Assembly (NCBI GenBank): GCA_937892345.1
Contig: CALAGF010000366.1
Location: forward strand, 1 to 5,324
Direction: 5' to 3'
Length of the DNA stretch: 5,324 nt
Source of the DNA: an uncultured Rhodocyclaceae bacterium
GTDB taxonomy: Bacteria; Pseudomonadota; Gammaproteobacteria; Burkholderiales; Rhodocyclaceae
Within the stretch, counting starts at the first letter, position 1. Every line of letters starts with the position of its first letter. Both the position numbers and the translations under genes were made by a program. The notes beneath the pieces are model-generated. The model ran no database searches and had not been told where the DNA came from. It saw only the letters and a list, made by a program, of their open reading frames with translations. This document shows, piece after piece, positions 1 through 5,324 of the stretch.

Positions 1-8
1 CGATCTAG

Positions 9-737
9 AACCATATCCTGGCTGCCGGCAAGAACCTCACAGTCGCCACCGGGCAGGACACCAACGTTATCGCCCAAGGCAATCACAGCCTCGTCGTCAA
101 GGATGGCATTGCGATCTTCACGGTCGGCAAAGCCAACGACAAACAAAAACCCAATCAGGAAACCGGCATCCACCTGCACGCCACCAGCGGGCAAGTCAGC
201 CTGCAAAGCCAGAGCGGCAAAACTACCGCCGCCGCCGACAAGAAAGTGACGCTCGCCAGTACAACCGGCAAACTCAGTGCCAGCGCCAAACAGAAAATCC
301 TCGCTACCGCCCAAGGGGCTTACCTGAAGATCGAGGGTGGGAATATCGAACTGCATGCGCCGAAGAAGGTGGAACTGAAGGCGAGTCAGAAGAATTTGAC
401 CGGGCCGAAGAGTGCAGCAGTGGAATTGCCGAGTTCTCCGGCTGCAGGTGAACTGAATTTGATACAGAACGGCGCAACTGAACGTTCAACCTACAGTCAG
501 CGCGTCAACGTCGCGGGATTGATTGGCGGTGATCCTGAAAGTGGCTCTTTGTACGCATCAATGCCTTACGAGGCATACAACGAACAAGGACAAAAAATCG
601 CTGCCGGACAATTGAGTGCGGAAGGCTCAACTGGCGCCATTTCAACTTCAAAGCCGGAAAAAGTAAAAGTCGTCATAAGCCAAGGCGACTGGCTCTTCTT
701 CCAGGATGTAAACCGGGTACAGCCGACATACATGTAA
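9..737 (+). CDS. vgrG: Type VI secretion tip protein VgrG, 3' end (DUF2345 domain plus C-terminal extension)
   Basis: VgrG trimers form the spike at the tip of the type VI secretion (T6SS) tube and carry effectors out of the cell. About 242 codons are visible. Residues from the AAGKNLTVATGQD stretch through HLHATSGQVSLQSQSGKT and AYLKIEGGNIELHAPKKVELKAS to NLTGPKSA (to about base 416) are the repetitive strand-turn pattern of the DUF2345 domain that extends the VgrG beta-helix. A tail follows at about 489-725 (YSQRVNVAGLIGGDPESG to KVKVVISQGDW), with alternating strand-like segments. Comparable VgrG tails can be transthyretin-like effector-binding domains; that role is inferred here. The gp27/gp5-like N-terminal parts lie left of the window. 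The frame has a TAG at 6-8, so the gene may be a fragment or carry a nonsense or frameshift mutation. If only this piece is translated, the first ATG is at 246. The family call is firm; intactness is not. Confidence 0.85.
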   Translation, partial: NHILAAGKNLTVATGQDTNVIAQGNHSLVVKDGIAIFTVGKANDKQKPNQETGIHLHATSGQVSLQSQSGKTTAAADKKVTLASTTGKLSASAKQKILATAQGAYLKIEGGNIELHAPKKVELKASQKNLTGPKSAAVELPSSPAAGELNLIQNGATERSTYSQRVNVAGLIGGDPESGSLYASMPYEAYNEQGQKIAAGQLSAEGSTGAISTSKPEKVKVVISQGDWLFFQDVNRVQPTYM

Positions 738-742
738 AAATA
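738..742. repeat. Possible 5-bp target-site duplication (left copy) of the Tn3-family element
   Basis: The five bases AAATA lie exactly between the TAA stop of vgrG and the first base of the candidate transposon end. Tn3-family elements usually make 5-bp target duplications and favour AT-rich sites, so position and composition fit. The second copy would lie at the right end, outside the window, so the duplication itself is not shown. Confidence 0.35.
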
Positions 743-780
743 GGACTTAACGCAGAAAACCCTCGTTGCGCGTCAGAGAC
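743..780 (+). repeat. Candidate Tn3-family terminal inverted repeat (left end, IR next to tnpA 3' end)
   Basis: This 38-bp stretch starts GGACTTAACGCAGAAAAC. From memory of the Tn21 end, CAGAAAAC falls at positions 11-18 in both, and 38 bp is the usual Tn3-family repeat length. It lies two bases before the tnpA stop codon, the usual place for the end beside a Tn3-type transposase. The first four bases are GGAC rather than the common GGGG. Read on the other strand, the same bases also resemble the Tn3 end (TCTGACGC and CGTTAAG), but that polarity would put the outer end facing tnpA, so it is not preferred. No partner repeat is visible in the window. Confidence 0.55.
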
Positions 781-782
781 CG

Positions 783-3737
783 TCAGATTGGCAATGACGA
801 ATCTATAGGTTCAGGGACCGTATCAAGATCGATAATGTAATCCCCGAAGCGCTTGATATGGCTTGTCACATAAGGGCTGAGCGTGGCGACATCTTCCCGA
901 TTTACCGGGAATCCCTCCTGTTTCAACTCACGCAAGATACGGGTCTGATCTACCACGTTGTGGAAAATTACGGCATTGGCCACCAGGTCGTTGTACTTGA
1001 TGACCTTCTCTTGCTCCTCGGGGTCGTTGTCCGCGATGATCCCTTCCCCACCGAAGAACAGCCATTTGGAGAAGCCGTTGTAGGCTTCTACCTTGTTGGT
1101 CGTCGCTGTGATCTGTTCGCGTAGCTCCATGTCGGAGATATAGCTCAGCAGGAAGGCCGTTCGCACTACCCGTCCAAGTTCCCGGAAAGCCTGGTAGAGC
1201 CGGTTCTTGCGGCTGTAGTTACCCAACTTGCGCAACAAGGTCGACGACGAAATCTTGCCGGCCTTGATCGACAATACGACCCTCAACAGGTCTTTCCAGT
1301 GGGTTTCGATCAATTCCCAGTCAATGACATCCTTGAACAGCATGTCGAGGTGCTGATAGCTGGTTTCCTTGGTCGGCCTGAAAAATACCAGATCGTGCCA
1401 GTTGCGGATGCGCGGCATCAGCTTGATACCCAGCAGGTAAGCAAGCGCGAAAACCGGTGCAGATTGCCCCTGGGTATCGGCATGGACGGTATCTGGCTGG
1501 ATGTCCGATTTGTTCTGGAGCAATCCCTCAATGATATAGACCGCCTCCCAAACCCCACAGGGAATGAAGTGGCTGAACAGTGCGACGTAGTTATCGGCCA
1601 CGTGGTGGTAGACGATCCCGCCATAGCCGCCGTAGCGGATGTGGTACTCCGCCAGCAGGTTCTGGTCGAACATATCGAATTTGGTGCCGTCGGCGGCTGC
1701 TGATTTGCCTTCCCCCCAGACCTTGGGCAGATCAAAGAGGTGGTAGCGGTTGATGATGTCTTTTAGTGCCGCATTCAACTTGTTGGCATTGGAATGCCGT
1801 CGGTTGATGAACGACAGCATGTGCGGTGTCACCGCGCCGCGCAGATGACGTGACGCCTGGGCCGGCCCGAGATTGCAGCCATACGTAAACGTGGTGAGGA
1901 TGTAGCGCTCACCGGGATTCTCGATCTTTGGATCGGAGCCAGATAGTGGCCCGAAGTGCCGGTTCCAACTGGTCCAGTGGGCGACGTTGCACAGCACGTC
2001 GATGACATTGCGCTCAGGAAGTCGTTGCAGCAGAGCCGCCTCCAGGGCACGGGCGGAAGCCTTCGGCTCCCGCGGGCCACTCCGTTTGAGTACCGGGAGA
2101 CCGAATTCATCAATCCCCAACGCTTTATTCTCGGGAAATCCGCTATCCACCTCGACCGCAGTCTCCGTCAACCAATCACGCAAGCCTTGGGTAAATCCGG
2201 GCGCATCCTCCGGAAACCCCAACTGCTGGCAGTAGTCGCCCACCAAGGGCTCACATTCATCCCATGAAAGAAGCTGGTCGCGATAGTCGGCATAGGCCTC
2301 CGATCCCTGAATCGACACGTCTCCCGACTTGATTTCTGCCGCCAGCGCAGAAAACACGCAAACCTCGAAATGCTGACGGCTGATTCGCTCGCCATCCTCG
2401 GTTTTCACCACCACCGTCCTTTTCCAGCGTTCGTTGGTGAAGGAAAAATCGATTTCGACATCAATCCAGGCGCCTTTGCGGTTCTCGTATTCAAGCAGAA
2501 CATCCAGTGCCTGCATCAGCGACTGGTCTTCGCTGGTCGAGGTCATCGTCAACAAATGCACCATACGGAACAGCGTCGGTCGATGGCTGCGATAGAAACG
2601 CCACAGCAGCGGGAAGTAGTTGTCGCCACTGAACGCGTTGATCGCGTCGCAGTCATCCTGTAGGGCCTTGGTGCCGCCCCGGGTCGCCAAGAGGGAGCGA
2701 ATGGTTTTCCCGGCCACCTCGTCTGCTGACTGGGTTTCCAGAACCTGGATGACATCCGCCAGGGTAGCGACGAGATGTTCGGTCTTCTGGCGGAATTTTA
2801 TGCGCAGGCGCTCCAGTTCGTCCTTACCGCGCCGGTGAATGTGGTTCATCCGCTTGATGAACATCTCCGCCAGATCATCACGGGCCTGCACACGGGCACG
2901 GTGAATCAGGCTCAGTATCAGGACATAGCGCTTGGGCGGCGCGAATTTTTTGAGTTCTGCGGCATCCAGTGCCTTGGCCTCGGCAGCAAAATGTTTGATC
3001 TTGGCGAACGGAATACCTGACAGATGGTGATCCGCACCTACCGTATCTGAGAGTTTGACGATATGGTCCAGCAGATCCTGCAAATGCTCCAGTGAAGAGC
3101 GCTTCGGTAACTGCTTGAGAGCGAAGAACAGCGTTTTTTTCTGGGGACTGTTGCCGATCTCCAGCAAAGCGTCGAGTTGTTCGCGCTCGGTCTCGGATAA
3201 ACGCTCCATCACCGCCGCAAAAAAGCGCCCATTGACCAGTGTGCGAATGCGCCGCGACATACGGTCAAACGTACTGAAGGCGGGCAACTCGATGCGCTGG
3301 CGGACCAGCTCTTCAATGGCGACGTTGATAAGATCAGCCGGGTTGTCCATGACTTCGGCAGCCGCCGACATGGCCTCGCTAGCCGCATGCAATCCGTCTT
3401 CGCTCCAGGCGGTGACCGCCAAGCGATCACGGATTGCCTGGTGGTGCCGATACAAGGTCCGCAATTCCGCATAGATTGGCGAAATTTCGTCATCTATTCC
3501 GCTCACGTTCCGCACATGCTGGACGATGGCGAGCGGAATATCCACCAGAGCAGGAAAATAGCCGAGGCGCTGGAACGATTTGAGCAATAGCAGGAGGCCG
3601 AATCGCGACTGAGCCTTGCGGGCCAAAGCTCTCGCGAAACTCAGCTCATCGTTGGTCGGGGTGTAAAGCGCATCCAACTCTTTAGCGAGTGGATTGCGTT
3701 TGAAACGTGGGTAGGCGGTACGTTCAATGGATGCCAT
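783..3737 (-). CDS. tnpA: Tn3-family transposase TnpA, full length
   Basis: This DDE transposase binds the inverted repeats and catalyses replicative transposition through a cointegrate. At 984 aa it is near the length of Tn3 TnpA (about 1,000). The N-terminus (ERTAYPRFKRNP, FGLLLLLKSFQRLGYFP) is the DUF4158-type DNA-binding region; the C-terminal third is the Tn3 transposase catalytic domain. Catalytic residues by family pattern are D683 in AADGTKFD (codon 1689-1691), D754 in HADTQG (1476-1478) and E884 in NKVEAYNG (1086-1088). The D-D and D-E gaps of 71 and 130 residues are close to those of Tn3. No stop or frameshift interrupts it, so it could be active. The ATG at 3735-3737 directly follows a TAG in frame and has an AAGG ribosome site 10 nt upstream, which overlaps the stop of the preceding gene. 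It is probably read from the promoter of that operon. The subgroup within Tn3 is not assigned. Confidence 0.95.
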   Translation of the reverse strand: MASIERTAYPRFKRNPLAKELDALYTPTNDELSFARALARKAQSRFGLLLLLKSFQRLGYFPALVDIPLAIVQHVRNVSGIDDEISPIYAELRTLYRHHQAIRDRLAVTAWSEDGLHAASEAMSAAAEVMDNPADLINVAIEELVRQRIELPAFSTFDRMSRRIRTLVNGRFFAAVMERLSETEREQLDALLEIGNSPQKKTLFFALKQLPKRSSLEHLQDLLDHIVKLSDTVGADHHLSGIPFAKIKHFAAEAKALDAAELKKFAPPKRYVLILSLIHRARVQARDDLAEMFIKRMNHIHRRGKDELERLRIKFRQKTEHLVATLADVIQVLETQSADEVAGKTIRSLLATRGGTKALQDDCDAINAFSGDNYFPLLWRFYRSHRPTLFRMVHLLTMTSTSEDQSLMQALDVLLEYENRKGAWIDVEIDFSFTNERWKRTVVVKTEDGERISRQHFEVCVFSALAAEIKSGDVSIQGSEAYADYRDQLLSWDECEPLVGDYCQQLGFPEDAPGFTQGLRDWLTETAVEVDSGFPENKALGIDEFGLPVLKRSGPREPKASARALEAALLQRLPERNVIDVLCNVAHWTSWNRHFGPLSGSDPKIENPGERYILTTFTYGCNLGPAQASRHLRGAVTPHMLSFINRRHSNANKLNAALKDIINRYHLFDLPKVWGEGKSAAADGTKFDMFDQNLLAEYHIRYGGYGGIVYHHVADNYVALFSHFIPCGVWEAVYIIEGLLQNKSDIQPDTVHADTQGQSAPVFALAYLLGIKLMPRIRNWHDLVFFRPTKETSYQHLDMLFKDVIDWELIETHWKDLLRVVLSIKAGKISSSTLLRKLGNYSRKNRLYQAFRELGRVVRTAFLLSYISDMELREQITATTNKVEAYNGFSKWLFFGGEGIIADNDPEEQEKVIKYNDLVANAVIFHNVVDQTRILRELKQEGFPVNREDVATLSPYVTSHIKRFGDYIIDLDTVPEPIDSSLPI

Positions 3738-3747
3738 CTATGCATGA

Positions 3748-3751
3748 CCTT
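3748..3751 (-). promoter_or_regulatory. Ribosome binding site of tnpA overlapping the upstream stop codon
   Basis: On the minus strand AAGG lies 10 nt before the tnpA ATG and shares bases with the TAA (3750-3752) of the preceding gene. Ribosomes finishing that gene could restart on tnpA, so transposase synthesis may be coupled to it. The match to the consensus is short, which would keep expression low. Confidence 0.5.
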
Positions 3752-4595
3752 ACTCGTTTCGGCCGGTCGATTCGACACGAATGTCGTCAAAATACACAAC
3801 GCTGTCGGCCTTGGACCACAGGCCTATGTGCCCCGAAACCGGTTCGGACAAGGCGTGTTCCAGATACAGTTTCCCATCTAGATAGCCTTTGATGTTCTTC
3901 CCTTGAACAACCAACTTCAAATCATGCCATTGCTTGGATGGCGTCGGCGTATTGCGTATCCACTTGACCGAACTCCGGCTGCCGCGCTCGTATTTGAACA
4001 GGACGAGGTTGTCTTCGAGGCAGTTGGCACGCAGTACAAGATAGTCGCCGTTAGGCTTCAGGTTGAAGACGATGCCTGCTGCTTGGTCGATGCGTCCAGC
4101 AACGCACTTGAAGCGCAGTTCGATCTCCCCGGCGCGGAAATCGTCGATGCCCTGTGCCACGGCCAGCGGAAAGTAGGCGTAGGCCTGGACGTTGTCGAGA
4201 AACTCGGCGTAGCGCTCGCCGTAGAGGGCGCGGGCCTTGTCGGCCAGCCCGGCCGAAGGCTGTCCCCGCGACCAGCCGCGGCCGTCCACGACCAGCACGC
4301 GCTCCTTGCCATCGACACCCGCGATCCACTGACCGACAGTCGGGATGACGCTCTTCGGTTCCGCACCAAGGGTTTCGGACTCGAAATCGAACACCAATGC
4401 GCCATCAGTCGCACGGACTGGCGTGGCCGGTTCAGCGGCTATGCTGACGCTAGCGGCACTGACAGATGGCAGGTATTCGGGCTCGGTTGGCGGCGCCTCG
4501 CCGACCAGGAAACGAAAGGCCACCCATGTGCCCAAACCGACCAGGAGCATCACGGTCATCGCGACGAGTAGCAAATTCCGTTTTACGCGAAGCAT
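3750..4595 (-). CDS. Membrane-anchored LamG/DUF1080-like domain protein, paralog of the next gene upstream
   Basis: 281 aa, function unknown. Residues 1-6 (MLRVKR) are basic and 7-31 form one hydrophobic helix, so the protein is probably anchored in the inner membrane with its bulk in the periplasm. Residues 33-64 are a linker rich in Pro, Ala, Ser and Glu. Residues 67-275 form a concanavalin-A-like jelly-roll domain of the LamG/DUF1080 type, recognised by GRIDQAAGIVF, NGDYLVLRAN, the QWHDLKL strand and the closing GLWSKADSVVYFDD motif. Such domains often bind sugars or proteins. The GH16 catalytic motif (ExDxxE) is absent, so glycosidase activity is not supported. Two cysteines (C164, C192) are absent from the paralog. 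The ATG follows the upstream stop by 11 bp and has an AGGA site 9 nt before it. tnpA begins 12 bp after its stop, which makes it a likely transposon passenger. The domain call is fairly sure; the role is open. Confidence 0.88.
   Translation of the reverse strand: MLRVKRNLLLVAMTVMLLVGLGTWVAFRFLVGEAPPTEPEYLPSVSAASVSIAAEPATPVRATDGALVFDFESETLGAEPKSVIPTVGQWIAGVDGKERVLVVDGRGWSRGQPSAGLADKARALYGERYAEFLDNVQAYAYFPLAVAQGIDDFRAGEIELRFKCVAGRIDQAAGIVFNLKPNGDYLVLRANCLEDNLVLFKYERGSRSSVKWIRNTPTPSKQWHDLKLVVQGKNIKGYLDGKLYLEHALSEPVSGHIGLWSKADSVVYFDDIRVESTGRNE
4201..4256. repeat. Best-conserved block of the tandem gene duplication (second copy at 5052-5107)
   Basis: The two paralogs arose by tandem duplication with a spacing of 851 bp here. 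The block encodes the invariant segment containing GLADKARALYGERYAEF and includes a 23-bp stretch that is identical in the copies (4234-4256 and 5085-5107). Outside such blocks the DNA has diverged clearly, so this is an old duplication and not a recent or assembly artefact. Confidence 0.7.
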
Positions 4596-4604
4596 GGCTT
4601 TGAG

Positions 4605-4608
4605 TCCT
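4605..4608 (-). promoter_or_regulatory. Ribosome binding site of the anchored paralog overlapping the upstream stop codon
   Basis: On the minus strand AGGA sits 9 nt before the ATG at 4593-4595 and overlaps the TAG (4607-4609) of the secreted paralog. The layout repeats that at the tnpA junction and fixes the start codon. It also points to translational coupling along the operon. Confidence 0.55.
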
Positions 4609-5314
4609 ATCGAGCAATCTGCTCGACCCGGAAATCGTCGAAATACACCACGCTATCGGCCTTGGACCACAAGCCGATGCGACCTGACACTGGCTTTTCA
4701 AGATCGTGACTGAGGGTGAGTACCCCATTCAACCAACCTTGGACCTTGTTGCCAACGACGGTCAGCTTCAGTTCATGCCACTGGCCGCTGGGTGACGGCG
4801 TGTTGCGCACCCACTTCACCGACGAACGCTTGCCCTTCACGTATTGCCACAGCACCAGATTGTCTTCAAGCGGGTTGGCGCGCAGGGTGAGATAGTCACC
4901 GTTGGGCTGGACATTGAAGAGAATGCCGGCAGCTTGGTCGATACGCCCGTCCACACCCTTGAAGCGCAGGGTGATTGCACCATTGCGGAAGTCAGCCACT
5001 TCGTTCATTACCGCGATGGGGAAGTAGGCGTAAGACTGAACATTGTCAAGAAACTCGGCGTAGCGCTCTCCGTACAGCGCCCGAGCCTTGTCGGCCAGCC
5101 CGGCCGAGGTCTGGCCGCGTGCCCACTGCGAGCCATTGACCGACAGCGCCTTATTTCCCCCATTGTCGACGATGACCCAGTTGCCCACTGCGGCAGTGAA
5201 GGACTTGGGTTCGGCACCGACGGTTTCAGTATCGAAACTTTGTACAGAGGATGCAGCGAGTGCAGGAGCCGCGAAGATGGCGGCAAATAAAACAGAAAGC
5301 ATGCGAAGTTTCAT
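4607..5314 (-). CDS. Secreted LamG/DUF1080-like domain protein, first gene of the tandem pair
   Basis: 235 aa, function unknown. Residues 1-20 are a classical Sec signal peptide (KLR, a hydrophobic core, then PALA followed by AS), with cleavage expected after A20, so the mature protein is periplasmic or secreted. Residues 24-232 are one concanavalin-A-like domain of the LamG/DUF1080 type, with SAGLADKARALYGERYAEF (from 70), GRIDQAAGILF (123-133), NGDYLTLRAN (138-147), GQWHELKL (177-184) and GLWSKADSVVYFDD (214-227). It is about two-thirds identical to the anchored paralog over this domain but lacks the membrane helix and linker. No lipobox cysteine or GH16 catalytic motif is present. The ATG is preceded by GAGAA 5 nt upstream, a weak but possible ribosome site. 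The promoter lies beyond the window. Automated labels such as glycoside hydrolase family 16 would overstate what the sequence shows. Confidence 0.88.
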   Translation of the reverse strand: MKLRMLSVLFAAIFAAPALAASSVQSFDTETVGAEPKSFTAAVGNWVIVDNGGNKALSVNGSQWARGQTSAGLADKARALYGERYAEFLDNVQSYAYFPIAVMNEVADFRNGAITLRFKGVDGRIDQAAGILFNVQPNGDYLTLRANPLEDNLVLWQYVKGKRSSVKWVRNTPSPSGQWHELKLTVVGNKVQGWLNGVLTLSHDLEKPVSGRIGLWSKADSVVYFDDFRVEQIAR

Positions 5315-5324
5315 CGAAGTTCTC

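Larger units (their letters stand above)
743..5324 (-). mobile_element. Tn3-family transposon, left part, with tnpA and two exported-protein genes as probable cargo
   Basis: The left boundary is set by the candidate inverted repeat five bases after the vgrG stop. A complete Tn3-type transposase gene follows. The element must extend past 3737, because only 12 bp separate the tnpA start from the next gene and no 38-bp end fits there. The 3' part of that next gene is also intact, as its paralog shows. I find no sequence resembling the complement of the left repeat up to 5324, so the right end should be beyond the window. No resolvase or integrase gene is seen. Inclusion of the two upstream genes is an inference from spacing and the missing right end. 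If the right end has been lost, they could be host genes. Confidence 0.6.

Noticed and set aside
738..782. Intrinsic terminator between the convergent vgrG and tnpA genes
   Set aside because: I could not find a GC-rich hairpin followed by a T run on either strand; the interval is taken up by the candidate inverted repeat.
858..3590. Several plus-strand open frames of 67-139 codons opposite tnpA
   Set aside because: They are shadows of the transposase gene, which is intact and has all catalytic motifs. None has a recognisable product.
3738..3790. Right end of a simple IS-like Tn3 element just upstream of tnpA
   Set aside because: Only 12 bp are free there, no sequence complementary to the left repeat is present, and the neighbouring gene is complete to its C-terminus by comparison with its paralog.
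3903..4571. Long open frame on the plus strand opposite the anchored paralog (222 codons)
   Set aside because: It lies fully antisense to a gene supported by a conserved domain and a paralog. Its translation has no recognisable domain or export signal, and a similar antisense frame opposite the other paralog follows from the duplication.
4578..4592. GTTTTACGCGAAG-like sequence as a right inverted repeat
   Set aside because: It only loosely resembles the complement of the left end and encodes the start of the anchored paralog (LRVKRN). It would cut the operon, and no GG/CC outer end or AAATA duplication follows.
3750..5314. Glycoside hydrolase family 16 activity for the two paralogs
   Set aside because: The fold resembles concanavalin-A-like domains, but the GH16 catalytic ExDxxE motif is missing in both copies.

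Overview
The window looks like accessory DNA from a Gram-negative proteobacterium. A beta- or gammaproteobacterium is likely, because the left part encodes a type VI secretion VgrG of the DUF2345 type and the other proteins carry typical Gram-negative export signals. Genus cannot be told from the sequence. There is no CRISPR array, rRNA or tRNA, and every stretch longer than 50 bases lies inside or next to a protein gene.

Left part (1-737, + strand): the 3' end of a vgrG gene. It covers the last beta-helical DUF2345 repeats and a C-terminal extension of the kind that usually loads effectors. An in-frame TAG sits at 6-8, so this reading frame cannot simply continue leftwards. Either the gene is broken or the frame shifts just at the window edge.

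Junction (738-782): five AT-rich bases after the vgrG stop comes a 38-bp stretch (743-780) that resembles a Tn3-family terminal inverted repeat. It would be the left end of a transposon inserted directly behind vgrG, where an effector/immunity gene would normally be expected.

Middle and right part (783-5324, - strand): a full-length Tn3-family transposase (984 aa) with its D, D and E catalytic residues at the expected places and spacing. Just upstream on the same strand lie two tandem paralogous genes for exported proteins with one LamG/DUF1080-like (concanavalin-A-like) domain each. The first is a secreted form with a signal peptide, the second a form anchored by an N-terminal membrane helix. 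Gaps are only 11 and 12 bp, and each downstream ribosome binding site overlaps the stop codon of the gene before it. The order of transcription is therefore secreted paralog, anchored paralog, tnpA, and the three read as one translationally coupled operon.

There is no room for a right inverted repeat between tnpA and the paralogs, and no resolvase is present. The simplest model is that the paralogs are cargo of a Tn3-family transposon whose right end, and any resolution module, lie beyond the window. The function of the two exported proteins is unknown. This envelope-protein pair wired to a transposase is the most interesting feature here.
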